Shown here: positions 28,034 through 36,807 of the stretch, piece by piece
How the letters are laid out: each line of letters begins with the position of its first letter
Position numbering within the stretch: position 1 is the first letter of the stretch
Origin: Candidatus Brachythrix odensensis
GTDB lineage: Bacteria; Chloroflexota; Anaerolineae; J036; Brachytrichaceae
Reading direction: 5' to 3'
Assembly: GCA_016714465.1 (NCBI GenBank)
Contig: JADKDT010000002.1
Coordinates: 62,001-126,000 of the forward strand
Length of the DNA: 64,000 nucleotides
The notes under the pieces: generated by a model
Database searches by the model: none
What the model was told of the DNA's origin: nothing
Seen by the model: the letters and a program-made list of their open reading frames with translations, nothing else
Made by a program: the position numbers and the translations under genes

Positions 28034-28357
28034 TCAAGGCATCTTGACCAGCACAATCCGCCCGCCAAACAGGTCTGATCGGCCCTCATAGGGAATGTTG
28101 GCAGCCAGAAACAACATGCGATAGCCGCGCACAAACGTGTCGGGCCTGGGGGTCGCGCCGGCAGCCATGGGCAGAGTGCCGTCCGGCCAACGGACCTTCT
28201 CCACCCTTATGATTTCGATATCGTCAGAGCTGGCGTTCAGTGTTTCGATCAGTTTTGCGCGCACGGCCAGGATGGCAGGCGCGGCCTCCATGCTATCTGC
28301 GGGTTCGGCCTGCAGTATCCCCTCACGCGGCGGGTCCTTGGGCATGTCGTCTTTCAT
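28034..28357 (-). CDS. Hypothetical protein with WPDGTL motif domain
   Basis: 107 residues if started at the ATG 28357 (MKDDMPKDPP); the same frame is open back to 28561 but that part overlaps a terminator. The conserved part is AILAVRAKLIETLNASSDDI, then VRWPDGTLPM and RGYRMLFLAANIPYEG. It resembles a small domain common in secreted Chloroflexota proteins in which a WPD-x-x-L-G-C motif precedes a GYR strand; here the usual GC after the motif is replaced by PM. CTPTA just upstream of the chosen start could be a lipobox remnant, so the start remains doubtful. Function unknown. Confidence 0.6.
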   Translation of the reverse strand: MKDDMPKDPPREGILQAEPADSMEAAPAILAVRAKLIETLNASSDDIEIIRVEKVRWPDGTLPMAAGATPRPDTFVRGYRMLFLAANIPYEGRSDLFGGRIVLVKMP

Positions 28358-28527
28358 GGCGGTGGGTGTGCAGGTGCGGCCGTACTTGGCGCGAGCAGCC
28401 CGTGGCGGATGCTGGCGGAACTGGAAGAGGCGCGTCCTTACACGCAGACTGAAACAGGGGCCATACAGGCGACAGCATAAAGGAACGGTCTCGACATTCG
28501 CGTGAGTATACGACCAGAAAAACATAG

Positions 28528-28555
28528 AGGGGCGCGGCCGGTTGGCCGCGCCCCT
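28528..28555 (-). terminator. Intrinsic terminator of the large secreted protein gene
   Basis: 12-bp stem 28528-28539 / 28544-28555, loop GGTT. On the minus strand it is followed by TCTATGTTTTTC. It lies 43 bases beyond the stop of the 28599-33701 gene. Confidence 0.75.
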
Positions 28556-28598
28556 GATCATCTGAATTTTTACACCGATGGACTAGATTTCCTGGACC

Positions 28599-31500
28599 TC
28601 AGGGCATTTGGAAGTCCACCACGGAATCCGCTAGACGCTCAGCCTTCACGCTGGAGAACGCCGGGCGGGACACCGGTCCGGAATTGGAAAGGCCATCTTG
28701 TCCCGGAATCGGATTGAAAGAGAACGTGTCATAGCAGGCATACCCGAACGATAACCCTCCATTGAGGAACACATAGGGCTTCCATCGATAGGTTGTGCTA
28801 TCGGTAAATCCAAAGACATCATCTGGAGTTACTTCGTACTGCCCAACATCGCCAAGATCAGCTGAGTAGAACTGGACGGTGAGCGGAGAATTGTAGAGTC
28901 GAACAGCGAAGTTGTCAGCCTCAACGACTGCGGTATCTTCCGTCCGCGTATACCAACTGAACGTGTACGGAAGGTCGACCGACGCGCCCAGACTTGGATC
29001 GATCTGGTTAAAGCTGGCCACATCGAAATCGTCCGAATGTAGCGCAGCGCCTGCGACCGGGTACGGCGCGATATCAGCTCCGAAGTAGGCGTTCATGCGC
29101 GTTGAGCATTCGGCGCCACTGGTCACGATACCGCACTGGTACAGATGCGACCCATCCAACGCTGGCATTCCGGCGAATAAGTATCGCCCGTATGCGTCTG
29201 TGGTTGATGTCGCAGCCGTTGAACACGAATACGCCAGAGTGCAGTATTGGAGCGTAACCCCAATCCCCGCAGTCTTGGTGCCCGACACCATGACATAGCC
29301 CCAGATGCCGTTGGGCGTCGGAAGCGGTGTCGCTGTTGCGGTCGCGGTGGGCGTGGACGTGCTCGTCTCGGTCGCCGTCGGAGTTGTTGTCGGCGTGGCG
29401 GTTGGCGTGTCTGTCGGGCCACCCGGCGTGTTGGTTGCCGTCGGCGTGTCCGTCGGCAGCGCCGTGTTGGTCGCGGTCGGTGTATCCGTGGGCGCCGAAG
29501 TGTTTGTCGCTGTCGGCGTATCTGTCGGAATGGGGGTCTCTGTGGGAGTGTTCGTCGCCGTGGGCGTGTTTGTCGCGGTCGACGTGTTCGTCGGCGTCGG
29601 CGTCGGGATCGACGGATCGCGGAAGATAACGGGGAGGAAGGCCCGATGCACGGTTGCAGGGCAGCCGAATGCGGTGGCATTCCGCATCCACTCGGCCTTA
29701 TCCGCCGCCGAGCCGAAGGTCTCAACCGGGAAGGCCACGAAGACCACCTTGAAGTCTTTGCCCGCCAGCGTTGTCGAGACGGCAGTCAACCCGTTGACAG
29801 CGCCGTTTGAATCAAGCCAGGCCGGTTGGCCCGGGCCGATTGGGTCCACCTGGTCCTCATAGTGGTTACCCACGCCGAAGACGAGATCCATATTGTTGGT
29901 ATAGACACCCGTCATCGAACCGAACACGCTGTTTGTGGGCACAGCGGTATAACTCGTGCTCGCGATGTCATTCTGACGCTCCGTGCCGTCCCAGTTGGTA
30001 AAGAGGTAATCCTTGACAAACTGGGAAGTTCCAGCGGCCTGATCGAGCAGGTCCATCCCGGACATCACCAGACCCTTGCCACCCTGTTGCAGGTAGGTCG
30101 CCAGACGGGTCTCGTAGTTGGTAACTGGGGCCGGATAGGACGCCCCAGTGAACCACACGATGCAGCCGTGGGCGTTCATGTAGTTCTGAGGAAGGCCAGT
30201 GCCCTGGCTGGACGTGCTGAGATTCCAGTAGTTAAAGGCATTCCCACTCGCGGTCAAGGCCGTTTGGTAGTAGCTCTGAACATTTGGTGCGTTGCCATCG
30301 TTGTCGACAAGCAAGACAGGCATCGTCACGGCGATGGTCCGTGCGCTGCCGAACCTTACCAAGGTCGGCGAGGCGACCGAACTCACCGTAACCGTCACAA
30401 TGTCAAAAGAGGCGTTGACCGCCGTGGTTGGAACCGTGACACGGATGTTGAACGGAGCGATACTGCCATTCGGAACAGCGCTCAGGGTGGTCAAGGGGGC
30501 GCCCGCGCCATCGACGGTCACGGCCGGCCAGGCATTGCCAGACAAGCTCAGGTTGAAGCTGTCGGTGGTATACCCCAGGTTCTGGGCGTTGAACGTATAA
30601 GTCAACTCACGACCCGGATTGGTCCCGTCGGTTTGGCGGGCCGAAGGCGTGACCGCCAGTCCATACGGCCCGGCGACTGTCACGCGGTATGGGCTGCCGG
30701 CGATGCTGGCACCCTCATCCGAGGTCGCCAACATGCCATCGTTGGTGATGACTGACCCCTGCGCCAGACCGGCGCCATCGCTGATCACAACTGAGAAGGT
30801 GACGACGACCTGGCCCGGGGCAATGCTGCCGTAGGTTGCGTCCGTCACTGTCGGCATCGCCACGCTTGGGATTGTCCACACAACCGATGCGCCTACGAGC
30901 GCGCCGCCCGAACCGGCCGACGCGAACGTCGTATTGGCCGGCACGGGATCCGTCACGACCACATTTGTCGCAACGGCATTTCCCCAGTTCTGCACGGTGA
31001 CCGAGTAGACCAGGGCCGTGCCGGGACCGATCGGGAGCCCGTTATAGGTCTTGCGGATCTGCAGCGCGGCAGCGGCGGCGCTATCGGCGATCTGATACGC
31101 GCCACGGCCATGCGTGCCGATGGCGATCCGGCGGGTGAACGGGTTAAAGTCGAGCTGATTGACCGCGACAACTGGCACACCCGTGCCGAGCGCCGTCCAG
31201 GTCGCGCCGCCGTCTGAGCTCATCATCGGGTTGACGTCGGTGCCGGCATACAGAGTCGAACCGTCCGCCGGATCAACGACGATCGAGTTGAGCGGGACAT
31301 CCGGCAGGTTGCCGCTCACATCGGTCCAGGTGGCCCCGGCGTCGGTGGTCTTGAACAAGTGCCCAGGCTGGCTCGGAGTCGCGCCGTTGTAGCCGTTGTA
31401 GGCCAGCCAGGCGGTGCGATAGTTGGAGCGATCAACCGCGATGCCGGCCACTGGCCGGAACGGCAGGTTCGGCTTGTCAATCCGCGTCCAGGTTGGCGAC

Positions 31501-33701
31501 GCGGCGTCGGCGTTTGTGCTCAACCAGACATACCCGTCCAGTGTGCCCACGTAAACGGCGGGCGCCCCGGCCGTAACGCCGATCGCGCCGATCACGCAGC
31601 CGCGCGCGCCGTTCTCGGCCAAGCCCGCGCAGCCACCGGTGAGATCACCCGAGATGGCCGTCCACGAGGTGCCGCGATTGTTGGATCGATACAGGCGATA
31701 GGTGCCCAGATACAGGCGCTGATAGTTGCCCGGGTCGAGCACCCAGGGAATGTAAAACTCCGCCCGATCGCCCGTATTGATCCCGCTTTGGATCGTTGTG
31801 CCACTCGTATTGCCGACAATCGGGCCCGTCAGGGCCAGGCCGTCACTGTAGCGATAGGGGCTGATGCCGTAGTAGGTGCCATAAACGTATTCGGCCGCGG
31901 TCGGGTCGACCAGGGTCTGGCCGCCGTCGCCGCTTGGCACGTCATACCAGCGCCCGCCGGCCGGCATGGCTGATGTGGACTTGCGCAGTGTGCCGTTATC
32001 CTGCGTGCCGCCGTAGAGACGGTTGACATTGCTCGGGTTTTGCTGAATGCTGGTGAATTGGGTAATCTGGAGATTCGTCGCCTTTTCCAGCGCATAGGTC
32101 GAGGTGTTGACCTGGCCGTTGAGGCTGATCCAGTCGACGGCCGAGTAGTCCAGTGCGCTGCTCGCGCGCCCGCCGCGATTCTCTGAGTACCACACGCCGC
32201 CGTCATTTCCGATCACGATCTTGGATGCATCGTCGCGGCGAATGGCTATCGCATGGAAGTCGGGGTGCTGCCAGTAGCCCAGGTCAATCCACTCCGCCCC
32301 GCCGTTCGTCGTGCGGTAAATGCCGCCGCGCTCGTTGGCATAGTCAAACTGACCGGCCGCATAGGCGATGTCGGGGTTGTACGGATCGACCATGATGACG
32401 TTGTCGTATGAGCACTGGGCATCACAGTAGTTCGCAACGTTGGGATCCGTGACATCCGCCCAGTTCATGCCGGCGTCAGTTGACTTATATACATAGGACT
32501 GGTCCGCCACGTCGTTATAACCAACGTAGAGCGTCGCCGCTGACGCCCAGGGCGCATGCGAAATGCCCAACTCGAAGCGGCTGCCCTCGAACGAATCCGC
32601 CGGAATCCCGGTCATGATCGTCGTCCAAGTCAAACCGCCGTCCACGGACTTCGAGATGCCGCTGCTCAGCCAGGTGGCGTAGACGTCATTCGGTTGAATC
32701 GGGTCGACAAGGACTTGAGTTGCGCCATACAGCGGCGTGCTGGTGTAAGACTGAGTCGTCGTGACCAGCGGGGTAAACGAAGACCCGCCGTTGGTGGACT
32801 TGTACAGTCCAAAGGTCGTGATGTTTGGCGGAGAGGTGCGGCGATTGCCGCCGCGGCCGCGGACCGTCGTGACGTACAGGGTATCCGGATCAGTGGGGTG
32901 TACGGCCATGCCTGAGATCGAGACGCCAGTGAAGTCGCTGGCGCCCACAATCGTCCAGGTAATGCCGGCATTGGTCGACTTGTAAATGCCCTTGCCCCAA
33001 TAGGAATCGCCCGAGAGTTCACCTTCGCCCGAACCGGCATAAATGATGTCCTCGTTCGACGGCGCAAGCGAGATGTGTCCGATGGCAAGCGCCGGTGCGT
33101 CCTCGAATATCGGTTGCCAGACGTTCGGCACGGTGCCGGAAGGCGGTGTGGTCGCCCAAAGACCGCCCTGCGCGCCTCCAAGATAGATGGTATAGGGCGC
33201 CGTCGAGCGAATTGCCAGGCTGCCGATGCGGCCGGACATCGACAACATCGAGGTACCGTCATAACGAGACAATTGCGCGATCGGATTTGGGCCCATCGGC
33301 GTCCAGGCCCCCGCAAAACCGGTCTGGGCCTCGGGCGCGCGTGACTTCAACTCGGTCTGACGCAACAGCGCCTCTTTGGCCGCCTCGGCGCGAGACGCGG
33401 CGGCCTTCTCCATGGTGAAACCCGCCTTCGGGTCGCCGGCCACGCGTTTGCTGTAGAAGGCAAAATCGCGCTCGGCTGCCAGGCTGGCTTCTTCCCAGGC
33501 GCTTTCAGCTTCCTCCCGCTTGATTTGAGTAATTCGCTTGCTTTCGCCTTTCGCCGGCGCGACGGGCCCATCGGTTCCAGCGGGCTGCGCCGGCGGTGGA
33601 TCGCTTGCCGGAGCGCTGGCGTTGCCAATCGCAGCACTGGGAACGGCCATGGCAAATGCCATTGCGACAGCGAAAAATGTCTTTAAGCGGGATTGACTCA
33701 T
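28599..33701 (-). CDS. Very large secreted multi-domain protein with sortilin-type beta-propellers
   Basis: 1700 residues. A signal peptide (KTFFAVAMAFAMAVPSAAIG) occupies the first 30 residues. Residues 130-900 hold many BNR/Asp-box repeats (STNAGITW, STNGGSSF, SVDGGLTW, TTDAGATW, SSDGGATW), as in sortilin or VPS10-like propellers; this suggests two consecutive propellers. About 900-1150 has DUF11- and NEW3-like adhesion domains (YSVTVQNWGNAVATNVVVTD). A further domain starts LLVDNDGN. Then comes FLPVIFRDP near residue 1352, a Thr-Pro-Asn low-complexity linker to about 1470, and a carboxypeptidase-regulatory-like domain (AGIGVTLQY, TDAYGRYLFAG). ATG 33701 has GAGGAG upstream. It is probably surface-attached or exported and binds carbohydrate or protein. 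No catalytic site was recognised. Confidence 0.85.
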   Translation of the reverse strand: MSQSRLKTFFAVAMAFAMAVPSAAIGNASAPASDPPPAQPAGTDGPVAPAKGESKRITQIKREEAESAWEEASLAAERDFAFYSKRVAGDPKAGFTMEKAAASRAEAAKEALLRQTELKSRAPEAQTGFAGAWTPMGPNPIAQLSRYDGTSMLSMSGRIGSLAIRSTAPYTIYLGGAQGGLWATTPPSGTVPNVWQPIFEDAPALAIGHISLAPSNEDIIYAGSGEGELSGDSYWGKGIYKSTNAGITWTIVGASDFTGVSISGMAVHPTDPDTLYVTTVRGRGGNRRTSPPNITTFGLYKSTNGGSSFTPLVTTTQSYTSTPLYGATQVLVDPIQPNDVYATWLSSGISKSVDGGLTWTTIMTGIPADSFEGSRFELGISHAPWASAATLYVGYNDVADQSYVYKSTDAGMNWADVTDPNVANYCDAQCSYDNVIMVDPYNPDIAYAAGQFDYANERGGIYRTTNGGAEWIDLGYWQHPDFHAIAIRRDDASKIVIGNDGGVWYSENRGGRASSALDYSAVDWISLNGQVNTSTYALEKATNLQITQFTSIQQNPSNVNRLYGGTQDNGTLRKSTSAMPAGGRWYDVPSGDGGQTLVDPTAAEYVYGTYYGISPYRYSDGLALTGPIVGNTSGTTIQSGINTGDRAEFYIPWVLDPGNYQRLYLGTYRLYRSNNRGTSWTAISGDLTGGCAGLAENGARGCVIGAIGVTAGAPAVYVGTLDGYVWLSTNADAASPTWTRIDKPNLPFRPVAGIAVDRSNYRTAWLAYNGYNGATPSQPGHLFKTTDAGATWTDVSGNLPDVPLNSIVVDPADGSTLYAGTDVNPMMSSDGGATWTALGTGVPVVAVNQLDFNPFTRRIAIGTHGRGAYQIADSAAAAALQIRKTYNGLPIGPGTALVYSVTVQNWGNAVATNVVVTDPVPANTTFASAGSGGALVGASVVWTIPSVAMPTVTDATYGSIAPGQVVVTFSVVISDGAGLAQGSVITNDGMLATSDEGASIAGSPYRVTVAGPYGLAVTPSARQTDGTNPGRELTYTFNAQNLGYTTDSFNLSLSGNAWPAVTVDGAGAPLTTLSAVPNGSIAPFNIRVTVPTTAVNASFDIVTVTVSSVASPTLVRFGSARTIAVTMPVLLVDNDGNAPNVQSYYQTALTASGNAFNYWNLSTSSQGTGLPQNYMNAHGCIVWFTGASYPAPVTNYETRLATYLQQGGKGLVMSGMDLLDQAAGTSQFVKDYLFTNWDGTERQNDIASTSYTAVPTNSVFGSMTGVYTNNMDLVFGVGNHYEDQVDPIGPGQPAWLDSNGAVNGLTAVSTTLAGKDFKVVFVAFPVETFGSAADKAEWMRNATAFGCPATVHRAFLPVIFRDPSIPTPTPTNTSTATNTPTATNTPTETPIPTDTPTATNTSAPTDTPTATNTALPTDTPTATNTPGGPTDTPTATPTTTPTATETSTSTPTATATATPLPTPNGIWGYVMVSGTKTAGIGVTLQYCTLAYSCSTAATSTTDAYGRYLFAGMPALDGSHLYQCGIVTSGAECSTRMNAYFGADIAPYPVAGAALHSDDFDVASFNQIDPSLGASVDLPYTFSWYTRTEDTAVVEADNFAVRLYNSPLTVQFYSADLGDVGQYEVTPDDVFGFTDSTTYRWKPYVFLNGGLSFGYACYDTFSFNPIPGQDGLSNSGPVSRPAFSSVKAERLADSVVDFQMP
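29300..29625 (-). repeat. Low-complexity coding tract (Thr-Pro-Asn linker)
   Basis: Degenerate 6-12 base repeats encode TPTATNT / TPTDTPTATNT units inside the large secreted protein. The repeat in DNA follows from the amino-acid repeat. It is prone to length variation. Confidence 0.85.
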
Positions 33702-34115
33702 ATTTGTCTCCTCGTTGCGTCCGCCGGCTCAGGCAGGCTTTCTCATCCTCGAATATGCGTTCGGCGCAGGGTGCGCCGTACTCTCAGGCCGCATTCGAAG
33801 CTCATATTCTATTCAGATTTGTCAAATCTGGGGCTCAGAATTCTCACCGAGGTGGATTCGACCAGGTAGCCTGAAATGAGCACCGAGCAACAGGGCTTCG
33901 AGGAACGCGGGAGTCTCGCCTGCGCGGCCCAGGCGGAACACCGCGCAACGCCGCGCTCCGCCGCGGCCGAGGCGGAAGGGAGCGCGGGCGTCTCGCCCGC
34001 GCGGTTGAGGGGGAACACCGAGTAATGCGACGCTCAGCCGCGACCGCGCGGGCAAGATGCCCGCGCTCCGTATCTAGGGCATGCCGCACCGCCTGGGAGC
34101 CGGACCCGGCCTGTC
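33702..34115. other. Gene-free stretch with divergent-end region and GC-rich repeats
   Basis: The first 15 bases hold the Shine-Dalgarno sequence of the large secreted protein. A mixed stretch with no recognisable gene follows to about 33900, then the repeat patch at 33905-34080. Short open frames here translate to AGETPALP-like strings, a familiar by-product of this repeat type and not proteins. Confidence 0.6.
33905..34080. repeat. GCGGG-TCTCGCC-GCGCGG dispersed-repeat patch
   Basis: Two direct copies about 76 bases apart (33905-33944 and 33981-34020) follow the pattern GCGGGNGTCTCGCC(T/C)GCGCGG...GGAACACCG. Each contains a short palindrome. A related palindrome GCGGGCAAGATGCCCGC is near 34048-34066. 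Similar elements are widespread in bacterial genomes as intergenic repeats. Confidence 0.65.
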
Positions 34116-34793
34116 TCAGCTTCGCCACGCCTCGCGCAGATGCTCAATCGCAGTTTCAACATCGGGGACAGTGGCGTGGGCGACGCCGTCTTCGACGGCG
34201 TTGGCAATGTGAATCGCCCGCCAGCCAGCAGCCATGGCCCCGCGCGTATTGGCAGCGACATCGTCGATCAGCACGCACGCGCTCGAATCCGCGCCGACCA
34301 GCTTCTGAACGTTGTGATAGGCGACCACATGCGGCTTGTTTACGAAGCCCATGAGCTTGATATCGATGACTCGCTCGAAACACTCTTGCAGACCCAGCCG
34401 CCACAACACCCGCCAGGCGTGATTGGCGTCGGCATTGGTCAGCACCAGTTTGCGGGCCGGCAATGCCGAGATCGCCGCGCGCAGATTGGGGGCTGGCGCG
34501 ATGAGGTCAAGCGAAATGTCGTGGACAAAGGCGAAATAGCTGTCCGCGTCGAACGCATAGCCCTCTTCACGCATCCCGCGCAAGGCGGTTCCATACAGCT
34601 CACGCCAGTGCACCCGCAGCCGCTCGGCTTCCGCCTCCGATTTGCCGAAATGCAGAATAACAAAGTCGGTGATCCTTCGGCTGATTGCTTCCATTACCCC
34701 GGAATCCGAGCGATACAGCGTGTCATCGAGGTCGAAAAATACCACCGGCTGCACGCTCGTAATCCGAAGAGGGTTCCCACCGATCCCGCTCAT
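34116..34793 (-). CDS. HAD-family hydrolase, pyrimidine 5'-nucleotidase type
   Basis: 225 residues. Motif I is FFDLDDTLYRSDSG (nucleophile Asp19), motif II the Thr of KLVLTNAD, and motif III/IV VLIDDVAANTRGA with the acidic pair. The DLDDTLYR start and overall length fit the Sdt1/phosphoglycolate-like HAD subgroup that dephosphorylates nucleotides or small phosphates. The ATG at 34793 overlaps the stop of the preceding SDR gene (ATGA), so the two are translationally coupled. Substrate unknown. Confidence 0.88.
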   Translation of the reverse strand: MSGIGGNPLRITSVQPVVFFDLDDTLYRSDSGVMEAISRRITDFVILHFGKSEAEAERLRVHWRELYGTALRGMREEGYAFDADSYFAFVHDISLDLIAPAPNLRAAISALPARKLVLTNADANHAWRVLWRLGLQECFERVIDIKLMGFVNKPHVVAYHNVQKLVGADSSACVLIDDVAANTRGAMAAGWRAIHIANAVEDGVAHATVPDVETAIEHLREAWRS

Positions 34794-35578
34794 AGCGCCC
34801 GGCTTGTCCCGCCGTCGATGATGAGGGCGGCCCCCGTGATGTAGCCCGCCGCCGGCGAGGCCAAAAAGACGCACGCCCGGCCGAACTCCTCCGGATCGCC
34901 GATCCGGCCGAGAGGCGAGGCCGCGGCGCGCTCGGCAAGTTCATCCTCGAGCCGGGTGCCTTTGCGCTTGGCCGAGGCTTCAGACAATGTCTTGACCCGA
35001 TCCGTCAGAAACGCGCCGGGGCAGATCAGGTTGACTCGGATGCCTGCCGGACCGACTTCACGGGCAAGGGTTTTGACCAGCCCCGCCACGCCCAGGCGCA
35101 GGCTATTGCTCAGGATCAGGCCGTCGATAGGATGCTTGATGCTGGCCGATTCGATTAAGGTAATCGATCCCCCACCCTGTTTCGTCATGATTGGAATGGC
35201 CAGGCGCGCAGCGCGCACCGCGTTCATGAAGGTGCCCTCCACGGCGGTCATCCATGCGGCGTCGTCAAACGCCATAAATGTGCCGCCGGGCGGCCCGCCG
35301 GCATTGATCACCAGCGCATCGATGCGGCCATAGCGCGTCATGGCAGCGTCAAATAGCCGGGCAATATCATCCAGCTTCGTCGCATCCCCGGCGACTGGAT
35401 AGGTCTCCGCGCCTGTTTCCGTGCTGATGCGCTCAGCCGTCGCGCGCAGGGTAGCCTCATCTCGGGCCGACATGACCACCCGAGCGCCCTCCTGGGCGAA
35501 GACCCGCGCGGTCCCGGCGCCCAATCCCTTGCTGGCCGCCATCACCACGGCGACGCTGTCTTTCAGTTTCAGATCCAT
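34790..35578 (-). CDS. SDR-family oxidoreductase lacking the Tyr-x-x-x-Lys motif
   Basis: 262 residues, Rossmann fold. The N-terminal cofactor loop is AASKGLGAG, followed by SARDEATL, DATKLDDIARL, and the NAG motif INAGGPPGG. The usual catalytic Ser is in IESASIKHP, but the place of Tyr-x-x-x-Lys reads LSNSLRLG, so both Tyr and Lys are absent. The C-terminal ending ITGAALIIDGGTSRAL is normal. A subgroup of FabG-like SDRs shares this substitution. The ATG at 35578 has a good GGAGGTG. It is coupled to the HAD gene. Activity is uncertain because key residues are missing. Confidence 0.88.
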   Translation of the reverse strand: MDLKLKDSVAVVMAASKGLGAGTARVFAQEGARVVMSARDEATLRATAERISTETGAETYPVAGDATKLDDIARLFDAAMTRYGRIDALVINAGGPPGGTFMAFDDAAWMTAVEGTFMNAVRAARLAIPIMTKQGGGSITLIESASIKHPIDGLILSNSLRLGVAGLVKTLAREVGPAGIRVNLICPGAFLTDRVKTLSEASAKRKGTRLEDELAERAAASPLGRIGDPEEFGRACVFLASPAAGYITGAALIIDGGTSRAL

Positions 35579-35616
35579 ATAGGCACCTCCAGGTCGGCTG
35601 ACCTCAGAATATTGTC

Positions 35617-35661
35617 TCGGAGACGCACATCCCCGGCGGAGCCGGGGATGTGCGTCTCCGA
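35617..35661. repeat. Intergenic hairpin, perfect 21-bp arms
   Basis: Arms 35617-35637 and 35641-35661, core CCCCGGC-GGA-GCCGGGG. It lies between the hypothetical gene at 35681 and the SDR gene, both on the minus strand. Confidence 0.8.
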
Positions 35662-35680
35662 TGGTTGATTACCCGCAGCG

Positions 35681-36616
35681 CTATGACCATTGCGCGCCTC
35701 GGGTGAGCGACTCCAGGACGGCCAGAAATGTGTCTGGTGGGGTGAAGCGCAAGGTCTCACCTTCGATCCGATAGGGCAATTCGTCAAACACCGCGTCGTG
35801 GGCCCAATACACAGCCTGGCTCAGCGATCCGGGCCCATCCCGGTGCATCCCGATGGTGATGCGCAACATCGCCGTCACGGCTTCAACCGCCGCGACCGTC
35901 CGTATTTCGTGCAGCAGAACCACATCCCGCTTGGGGATGGCGACCAGGGCGCCATGAGGCAGATCGCAGGCCAGATAGCGATCAAGGAACAACGCGTGAC
36001 TGGCGGCATAGTATGGGTCGCCCATGATCACCTTGAGCTGCACGCCGCGCTCGATCTCAACCGCCGTCACGGGCAGCGCGCCCGCCTGGATGAGATTGCC
36101 TCGCGCAATCTCAAACAGCGCGTCATCGGGAATGCGCCAGGCGTTGGCTTCGTGCCGAGACACCGTCCGCACGCTTGTTGGCAGGTCGAGGACGAGCACT
36201 TCGAGCGTGCCGGGCGGTCCGGGCCGGCAAACGAGCTCGTCCGACTGGCGGGTAATATCCAGCGGATATAGCCGAGCCCGAAGCATGTCCCGGCAGGTCT
36301 CGAAATGATGAACATCCACCCGCAGCACGCTTTCGCCGCCGGAGACCGCGAAGACCGTGTCGAAGTGGGCCCGGACGACATCACGCCACGCATCGCGATC
36401 GGCCTGGCGACAGACCTGGGCCAGATTCAACAGGCCAAATGCGCTCTGGGTAGCCGGCTCCGCGAGATCCGTGCGGATCACACCGGAATCGACGTCAAAG
36501 TCGATGCCGATGCCGCGCGCCTCAAAATAGGCGCGAACCAAGCCAACGAAAATGCCGTATCCCGATGGGCCCAGGCCCTGAGCCCAGTCGGGTTGCGATG
36601 ACGAGGAACGGGTCAT
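35681..36616 (-). CDS. Conserved-looking hypothetical protein, about 311 residues
   Basis: No family recognised with confidence. The protein is soluble-looking, with no signal peptide or TM segment. Visible blocks: SGYGIFVGLVRAYFEARG, GLLNLAQVCRQADRDAW, GPPGTLEVLVLDLPTSVRTV, a mid-protein ALFEIARGNLI, and LPHGALVAIPKRDVVLLHEI. The last two are loosely like the DUF1444/YtpQ family, which is a guess. The ATG at 36616 has TACAAT 11 bases upstream on the minus strand and no clear Shine-Dalgarno sequence. Confidence 0.75.
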   Translation of the reverse strand: MTRSSSSQPDWAQGLGPSGYGIFVGLVRAYFEARGIGIDFDVDSGVIRTDLAEPATQSAFGLLNLAQVCRQADRDAWRDVVRAHFDTVFAVSGGESVLRVDVHHFETCRDMLRARLYPLDITRQSDELVCRPGPPGTLEVLVLDLPTSVRTVSRHEANAWRIPDDALFEIARGNLIQAGALPVTAVEIERGVQLKVIMGDPYYAASHALFLDRYLACDLPHGALVAIPKRDVVLLHEIRTVAAVEAVTAMLRITIGMHRDGPGSLSQAVYWAHDAVFDELPYRIEGETLRFTPPDTFLAVLESLTRGAQWS

Positions 36617-36627
36617 GGTGAGCCAGG

Positions 36628-36633
36628 ATTGTA
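36628..36633 (-). promoter_or_regulatory. Possible -10 box, short leader
   Basis: TACAAT on the minus strand, 11 bases before the ATG at 36616. Confidence 0.4.
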
Positions 36634-36656
36634 ATCCTTGCTCGCCGGTTTTTACT

Positions 36657-36690
36657 GGCGATATCCACCGCCGCGGCGGTGGATATCGCC
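36657..36690. repeat. Perfect 34-base palindrome
   Basis: 17-base arms 36657-36673 and 36674-36690 with no loop, centre CCG-CGG. It can form a cruciform or a hairpin with a small closed loop. It lies upstream of the 36616 start. Confidence 0.75.
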
Positions 36691-36740
36691 GGTGGGATTT
36701 GTATCGCCTTGGGAACCCAAGAAGTCATCCTAAAATGATT

Positions 36741-36785
36741 GGCGAGATCGCAATCCCCGCGCTTCGTTCGGGGATTGCGATCTCG
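36741..36785. repeat. Intergenic hairpin, GGCGAGA family
   Basis: Perfect 18-bp arms 36741-36758 and 36768-36785, loop CGCTTCGTT. The outer arm GGCGAGAT matches the hairpins at 22083 and 52228. It lies downstream of the lipoprotein gene. Confidence 0.78.
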
Positions 36786-36807
36786 CAGGACATTTCTAGG
36801 ACGGCTT

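Noticed and set aside
29300..29625. Possible CRISPR or tandem-repeat locus
   Set aside because: The repeat is in frame and encodes a Thr-Pro linker; there are no spacers.
33809..34128. Short open frames in the gap after the large secreted protein
   Set aside because: They translate repeat DNA (AGETPALP-like) in several frames and have no ribosome-binding site.
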